A DNA stretch of 7,039 nt from Methanomassiliicoccales archaeon (lineage in GTDB: Archaea; Thermoplasmatota; Thermoplasmata; Methanomassiliicoccales; UBA472). Of this stretch, positions 1 to 4,197 are shown piece by piece. Numbering within the stretch: position 1 is the stretch's first letter; each line of letters starts with the position of its first letter. The DNA lies in contig JAJRAL010000038.1 of NCBI GenBank assembly GCA_028679935.1, positions 1 through 7,039 on the forward strand. Direction: 5' to 3'. Below the pieces are notes generated by a model, which was not told the origin of the DNA, did no database searches, and saw nothing but the letters and a program-made list of their open reading frames with translations. A program made the translations under genes and the position numbers.

Positions 1-1026
1 CTCGGGCTTGTCGCTCCGACCACCGGCACGGACTGGATAGCAGGCACGAACTCAGCCATACGCGGGCACGCATATCCAGAATCCAACTTCCCGAGCCCCG
101 GCGGAGACTTCAATGGGCTGACGATGGGAATTATGGGTGGCGGGGTCCCGAGCGCCCCGATCTCGCTGTATGCGATAGCGGGAAACGCCCGCGTGGACCT
201 AAACTGGGGAGGGCCGATCAGCGAGGGCGGCCAGGCCGTTTCGTTCTACAATCTCTATCGCGCCACCGAAGAAGATGGCACGTACGTGTTCCTGACCTCG
301 CCCACGAGCACCCACTACGAGGATATCAACGTGATCAACGGTCACACCTATTGGTACGAGGTCAGCGCGGTCAACCCGTCCGGAGAGGGACCGAAGGCCG
401 GCCCGGTGAACTCGACCCCGAGCCCGCTCCCTCCGGCCGGATTCACCAGATACTCAAGCGGCAAGGGCTACTCTATGCTCATCCCGAATGGCTGGACGAC
501 GGAAGAGGATCACGATATCGGCAACGTCCATTACGACACTTTCATCACGGGGCCGATCAGCAACAACTTCCAGACCAACGTCTTCGTCATGTCCGGCAGC
601 GACACCGCGATCGTCGATACGGAGGCGTACCTCGATGGGCAGGCGCAATCGCTGATAGCCGAATTGCAGAATCAAGGGTTTGTCGCGGTCATGACCGGTA
701 CGGTCCAGCACACGACGATCTCGAACCGGTCGGCGGTGGTGTTCGGCTACGACATCTCAGGCATTTCGGTTCATCAGAAGATCGCATGCATCATCGATGC
801 CCAGCACAAGCATTTCTGGATCGTCGGCTGCAGCGCGAGCGTTGACTCGATGTCGGAGCTCGAGCCCAAGTTCAATGCGATGCTATACGGTTTCACCATA
901 AGCTCCGTTTCCGATCCCACGGTCACGAGCGGCGATACGACCGTCGTGATACTGGTGATAGTAGTGTGTGCGGCCGCGGCGATGGTCGCTATCCTGCTCG
1001 TCGCCTGGCGGAGGAGATCGCCCTAG
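1..1026 (+). CDS. Partial LRR-FN3-PsbP-like membrane-anchored surface protein (5' end outside window)
   Basis: Frame 1 is open from base 1 to the TAG at 1024-1026, so 341 C-terminal residues are visible. The ATG at 124 is internal, because the 41 codons before it encode the LRR-to-FN3 linker seen in both downstream paralogs (RGHAY at residues 21-25, FNGLTMG at 37-43). Then come one FN3 domain (about 50-141, with the usual LNW, YNLYR and YWYEVSAVNPSGEGP strands), a PsbP/Mog1-like domain (about 146-308, opening GYSMLIPNGW and closing FNAMLYGFTI) and a membrane helix (about 313-335) followed by RRRSP. The basic tail predicts C-terminus inside, ectodomain outside. By comparison with its neighbours the missing N-terminus should hold a signal peptide and BspA-type LRRs. 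Unlike the next gene it has no zinc ribbon. The role is inferred as a surface adhesin or binding protein; the ligand is unknown. Confidence 0.85.
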   Translation, partial: LGLVAPTTGTDWIAGTNSAIRGHAYPESNFPSPGGDFNGLTMGIMGGGVPSAPISLYAIAGNARVDLNWGGPISEGGQAVSFYNLYRATEEDGTYVFLTSPTSTHYEDINVINGHTYWYEVSAVNPSGEGPKAGPVNSTPSPLPPAGFTRYSSGKGYSMLIPNGWTTEEDHDIGNVHYDTFITGPISNNFQTNVFVMSGSDTAIVDTEAYLDGQAQSLIAELQNQGFVAVMTGTVQHTTISNRSAVVFGYDISGISVHQKIACIIDAQHKHFWIVGCSASVDSMSELEPKFNAMLYGFTISSVSDPTVTSGDTTVVILVIVVCAAAAMVAILLVAWRRRSP

Positions 1027-1046
1027 AGGCAGGACGAGGACCGTGA

Positions 1047-1096
1047 AGAAGGACCTTCTGCAGAGATGCGCCCACTAACGAGACAACTGCTCTCGT
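1047..1096 (+). other. Two short inverted repeats downstream of the first gene
   Basis: AGAAGG/CCTTCT (1047-1052 and 1054-1059, one base between) and ACGAGA/TCTCGT (1078-1083 and 1091-1096, 7-base loop) lie 20 to 70 bases after the stop of the first gene. They could form weak structures in the 3' end of its transcript. No T-tract follows, and archaeal termination normally depends on oligo-T, so I do not call a terminator. Confidence 0.2.
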
Positions 1097-1128
1097 GGAT
1101 TCTTCGATTCGCGACATAAAACGGAGCA

Positions 1129-1134
1129 TTTAAG
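1129..1134 (+). promoter_or_regulatory. Candidate archaeal TATA box (TTTAAG) for the 951-residue surface protein
   Basis: TTTAAG sits in a small AT-rich patch within GC-rich sequence, with a purine-rich stretch (ACGGAGCA) just before it that could serve as a BRE. A start of transcription about 25 bases downstream would fall near 1157, giving a leader of roughly 70 bases before the TTG at 1226. The leader would begin close to a small hairpin with a UUCG loop (CGGT-TTCG-ACCG, 1163-1174). Assigned by resemblance only. Confidence 0.4.
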
Positions 1135-1179
1135 TTTCCCTTGGCTTCTGGCTTGCCGAGTTCGGTTTCGACCGGGCTC

Positions 1180-1229
1180 ATGGCAGGGGCGTGAGGCTCT
1201 GCAAATCGGGCCCTATCGTAGGCTGTTGA
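1180..1229 (+). other. Two tiny overlapping upstream reading frames leading into the next gene
   Basis: ATG at 1180 opens a 4-codon frame (MAGA) whose TGA (1192-1194) overlaps a GTG at 1191. That GTG opens a 12-codon frame (MRLCKSGPIVGC) whose TGA (1227-1229) overlaps the TTG start at 1226. Both junctions have the NTGA form typical of translational coupling. This may be chance. The second frame may instead be the true N-terminus of the downstream protein, displaced by a one-base indel (see findings). Confidence 0.2.
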
Positions 1230-4081
1230 GCATTGGCCTGGCAGTGGTGATGCTCTCCAGCTCGTTCGTCATCGCCGTACCTCGCATCGCCGAAGGCTAC
1301 GTCTTCGGGAGTGAGTACGATTACGACTTCATCGACGGTGGGGCTGCGATAGAGGTCATGAACTATCACGGACCGGGCGGGATGGTGACCGTGCCAGGGG
1401 AGATCGATGGATACCCCGTCAGGTCGATTCGTGCATACACCTTCCTCGACCAGTATTCCGTCACTTCGGTGACTATCTCGGAGAATATCACAAGCATCGG
1501 CGAGGGCGCCTTCTTCTCCTGTTGGAACATGACCTCCCTAGAGATCGGGCGAGACGTCACGAACATCGGATTGAAGGCGTTCTTCGGTTGCTCTTCGCTG
1601 ATATCGGTAGCGATCCCTGAGAACGTCTCCTCCATCGGCCAGGCAGCCTTCTCCCGCTGCTCCCTGCTCTCGCAGATGATCGTTGACGCAAGTAACCTGT
1701 ATTATACGAGCAAGGATGGAGGGCTGTATTCGGAAGCGTTCACCACGTTCCTCCAGTATCCCGTTGGTAGGACGGAGACGTCGTTCGCCGTTCCAAACAC
1801 GGTCGAGAGGATTGGGGACAGTGCGTTCGCCGGTTCCCTATCGCTTGTCAATATCGACCTCCCGGAGAACCTCAGGATCGTTGGCAACTTTTCCTTCGCT
1901 GACTGCGTGTCGCTGGCGAGCGTGATCGTACCTGACAATGTCACCTTCCTTGGGGATGACGCTTTCTACCAATGCACGTCGCTGACGACGGCGGTCGTCG
2001 GCGATGACGTCACATACCTCAGGGCCGAGACGTTCGCGTACTGCAGCGCCCTCACGTCGGCGACATTGGGCGATAATCTGGACACCATCGGTATCTACGC
2101 TTTCTATTTCTGCACTTCGCTGCCTTCGATCATCCTCCCCGACAACGTGACCACAATCCACTACTACGCGTTCGTGTGCTGTACCTCATTGACCTCGATC
2201 ACCTTCGGAGCGAAGCTCGACAGCATATGGGACTACGCATTCTCGACCTGCAGCTCCCTGATCGAGCTCGTCTTCCCGGCGAACGTCACCTCAATCAGCG
2301 CAGGAGCGTTCTTCCGCTGCAACTCGCTGACCTCGATCACCTTCTTGGGCGCGGTCGCGCCCTCCGTCGGTTGGGACTGGGTGGCCGAAACGAATCCCGC
2401 TCTGGCGGGTCATGCCTACTCGTTCTCCGATTTCCCTCGGCCCGGCGAGTCATTCAACGGATTGCTGATGGGCCATAACATCCCGTCTTCCCCCGGAGCA
2501 CCAGGAAACCTCACTGGAACGCCGCTCAGCGAGAGAGTGGTCCTCTCCTGGTCAGTTCCTGTCGATGGCGGCAGCGACGAGATCACGGTCTACAGGGTCT
2601 ACCGGTCTGAGAGCGAGGCCGGTCCCTACGTGCTCATTGCTTCGCCAATACAGACTTCCTGCGTTGACCTCGGACTGACGAACGGGCAGATCTACTGGTA
2701 CAGAGTCTCCGCGATGAACGTCGTTGGGGAGGGAGCTCCGACTGGGGCCGCGTCCTTCGTCCCAAACCTGACGGTGCCCATCGCTCCAACGCTGATCAGT
2801 GTGGTCTCCGGGAACGGGTCCTTGGACGTGACTTGGTCGGCGCCGGAGGATGATGGCGGCACGCCAGTCACCGCCCACAGGATATACTGGAACGCCACCG
2901 GTTCCTCGGACAATGGTTCGATCATGGTGGGGGCCCCATCGGTCTCCTGCGAACTGACCAGGCTCAGCGAGAACACGACGTACAGCGTTCACGTGACCGC
3001 GATCAACGCGATCGGCGAGGGCCCATCATCGTCGTCAGAATCCGCGATGCCGACGACCCTGCCGAGAGCGCCGACTATCCGAGACGGATACCCGTATTTC
3101 ATCTCCGAAGCCTTGATCTACTGGAACAACAACGGCAACGGCAGCAGCCCCTTGATCGAGTACAGGGTGTATCGTTCCACCTCCGCCACGGGCGGCTACG
3201 TGCTGGCCGGCTCGGTCCCATACGAGGGGTACAACGACCGAGGGCTCACCTATGGGCAGACATACTGGTACAAGGTGAGCGCGGTGAACCTGGCCGGAGA
3301 AGGGGCCCAGAGCAACGCGTTCGCGGTGACGATCGAGATGCCCGGTTACACGGTGCACGAGAGCGACATGGGATACTCGTTGCTCGTACCCGATAGCTGG
3401 ACAATCACGGACGATACTACCGTCTCCGGCATCCACGTCGACACAATCATCTACGGCCCCATTCTTGGCGGCGGCCAAACCAACGTGAACGTGATAGTCA
3501 GCCAGGACGGCTCGATAGTCGAGACACAGGAGTGGCTGTCGAGCTACATCACCAAGGTGATGGAGAAGTACGCAGAGATGGGGATGCCAGTGACGCAGAC
3601 CTATCCCGCCCAATACCTCAACGTGTCCGGTCACCTTGCGGTGCTGTACTACTACTATTACCAGAACGCACCGATGTACCAATGGCAGCTGGTGGTGGTC
3701 GACCAGCACAGCAAACGGATCTGGGTCGTCACCTGCACCGAGGCCAACGTAGACTCGGTCAGGACGCAGATCGAGCCGATATTCTACACCATGGTTGAGA
3801 GTTTCAACATCACCTCGACCACTGCTGGAGATACCCCATCCGACTTTGCCTGGCTAATCGTGATCGGTCTGCCGGTCGTCGCAGCGTTGGGGACCGTCGC
3901 CGTCTACCACTTCACTGGGATGAAGTGCCCGCGGTGCGGCAAGAGGATGAAGAGGGGATCGACGGTCTGTCCAATCTGTGCGGAACAGTCATCGGGTGTG
4001 GCGATGCGTTTCTGCGATCAGTGCGGCTCAGAGTTGGGCGACGCGGGGATCTGTCTCAACTGCGGCAAGAAGATGACGTAG
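1226..4081 (+). CDS. BspA-type LRR / triple FN3 / PsbP-like / membrane helix / twin zinc-ribbon surface protein
   Basis: Complete 951-residue protein with a TTG start, the only usual start codon ahead of the hydrophobic segment in this frame. Order of parts: signal sequence (about 1-23, poorly charged as called); BspA-family N-terminal region with a GPGG motif (50-52); about 11 LRR_5 repeats (84-374); linker with GHAY (395-398) and FNGLLMG (410-416); three FN3 domains (about 423-515, 517-610, 614-703); a PsbP/Mog1-like domain (about 707-862, GYSLLVPDSW to MVESFNIT); membrane helix (about 874-896); and two C-terminal zinc ribbons, Cys901/904/915/918 and Cys930/933/943/946, each CxxC...CxxC. 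The basic residues after the helix place the ribbons in the cytoplasm and the rest outside. About 15 N-x-S/T sequons fit an exported archaeal glycoprotein. A run of five tyrosines lies at 808-812. It is paralogous to both neighbours. Domain calls are firm; function (adhesin or receptor) is inferred. Confidence 0.9.
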   Translation: MSIGLAVVMLSSSFVIAVPRIAEGYVFGSEYDYDFIDGGAAIEVMNYHGPGGMVTVPGEIDGYPVRSIRAYTFLDQYSVTSVTISENITSIGEGAFFSCWNMTSLEIGRDVTNIGLKAFFGCSSLISVAIPENVSSIGQAAFSRCSLLSQMIVDASNLYYTSKDGGLYSEAFTTFLQYPVGRTETSFAVPNTVERIGDSAFAGSLSLVNIDLPENLRIVGNFSFADCVSLASVIVPDNVTFLGDDAFYQCTSLTTAVVGDDVTYLRAETFAYCSALTSATLGDNLDTIGIYAFYFCTSLPSIILPDNVTTIHYYAFVCCTSLTSITFGAKLDSIWDYAFSTCSSLIELVFPANVTSISAGAFFRCNSLTSITFLGAVAPSVGWDWVAETNPALAGHAYSFSDFPRPGESFNGLLMGHNIPSSPGAPGNLTGTPLSERVVLSWSVPVDGGSDEITVYRVYRSESEAGPYVLIASPIQTSCVDLGLTNGQIYWYRVSAMNVVGEGAPTGAASFVPNLTVPIAPTLISVVSGNGSLDVTWSAPEDDGGTPVTAHRIYWNATGSSDNGSIMVGAPSVSCELTRLSENTTYSVHVTAINAIGEGPSSSSESAMPTTLPRAPTIRDGYPYFISEALIYWNNNGNGSSPLIEYRVYRSTSATGGYVLAGSVPYEGYNDRGLTYGQTYWYKVSAVNLAGEGAQSNAFAVTIEMPGYTVHESDMGYSLLVPDSWTITDDTTVSGIHVDTIIYGPILGGGQTNVNVIVSQDGSIVETQEWLSSYITKVMEKYAEMGMPVTQTYPAQYLNVSGHLAVLYYYYYQNAPMYQWQLVVVDQHSKRIWVVTCTEANVDSVRTQIEPIFYTMVESFNITSTTAGDTPSDFAWLIVIGLPVVAALGTVAVYHFTGMKCPRCGKRMKRGSTVCPICAEQSSGVAMRFCDQCGSELGDAGICLNCGKKMT
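1475..2347 (+). repeat. Array of about 11 BspA-type leucine-rich repeats (LRR_5)
   Basis: The encoded units follow LP-NV-sIG-yAF--C-sLtSi, about 23 residues each. Examples are IPENVSSIGQAAFSRCSLL, VPDNVTFLGDDAFYQCTSL and LPDNVTTIHYYAFVCCTSL. Between units 3 and 4 lies the insert typical of this family, with Y-x-S-x-DG-x-LY and a later YPVG (residues about 155-189). The LRR_5 family is known from surface and adhesion proteins of Bacteroidetes, oral spirochaetes, Trichomonas and some archaea. DNA identity between units is low, so the array is old. Confidence 0.85.
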
Positions 4082-4112
4082 CGATGCCGAAGCAGTGATC
4101 TGACATCAGGGG

Positions 4113-4164
4113 CCGAACGCGTCCTTTAAATCCCACGCGCTGCGTCCTAATGGACCACGTTCGG
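4113..4164. promoter_or_regulatory. Inverted repeat flanking the TATA box of the third gene (candidate operator)
   Basis: The left arm CCGAACGCGTCC (4113-4124) and right arm GGACCACGTTCGG (4152-4164) are complementary over 7 + 4 base pairs, with a 1-by-2 mismatch between the two blocks. The left arm directly abuts the TTTAAAT box, and the right arm covers the predicted transcription start. That placement would suit a dimeric repressor. GCGTCCT is also directly repeated at 4119-4125 and 4142-4148. Regulatory function is inferred. Confidence 0.4.
4125..4131 (+). promoter_or_regulatory. Candidate archaeal TATA box (TTTAAAT) for the third gene
   Basis: TTTAAAT is the best match to an archaeal TATA element in this gap and stands out against GC-rich flanks. 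Transcription would be expected to start around 4152-4156, about 45 bases before the GTG at 4198. This suggests the third gene has its own promoter rather than relying only on read-through from the gene ending at 4081. Confidence 0.5.
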
Positions 4165-4197
4165 TGTACGAGAAATCTCAGCGATCAGAGAGAGCGG

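Noticed and set aside
124..126. ATG as the start of the first gene
   Set aside because: The frame is open to base 1 and the codons before the ATG encode the linker conserved in both paralogs, so the gene begins outside the window.
3646..3663. Tract encoding five consecutive tyrosines as a possible phase-variable repeat
   Set aside because: Only four TAC and one TAT codons are present. The run is too short for slippage to be likely, and a 3-base unit would not shift the frame.
3035..3709. 224-codon open frame on the - strand
   Set aside because: It lies wholly inside the 951-residue gene, opposite FN3 and PsbP-like coding sequence. Its translation has no recognisable domain and the composition expected from reading GC-rich codons backwards.
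4150..4152. In-frame ATG 16 codons upstream as the start of the third gene
   Set aside because: It lies only about 22 bases from the centre of the TATA box, at or before the expected transcription start, and would add a long charged segment before the signal peptide. A leaderless start here is possible but less likely than GTG 4198.
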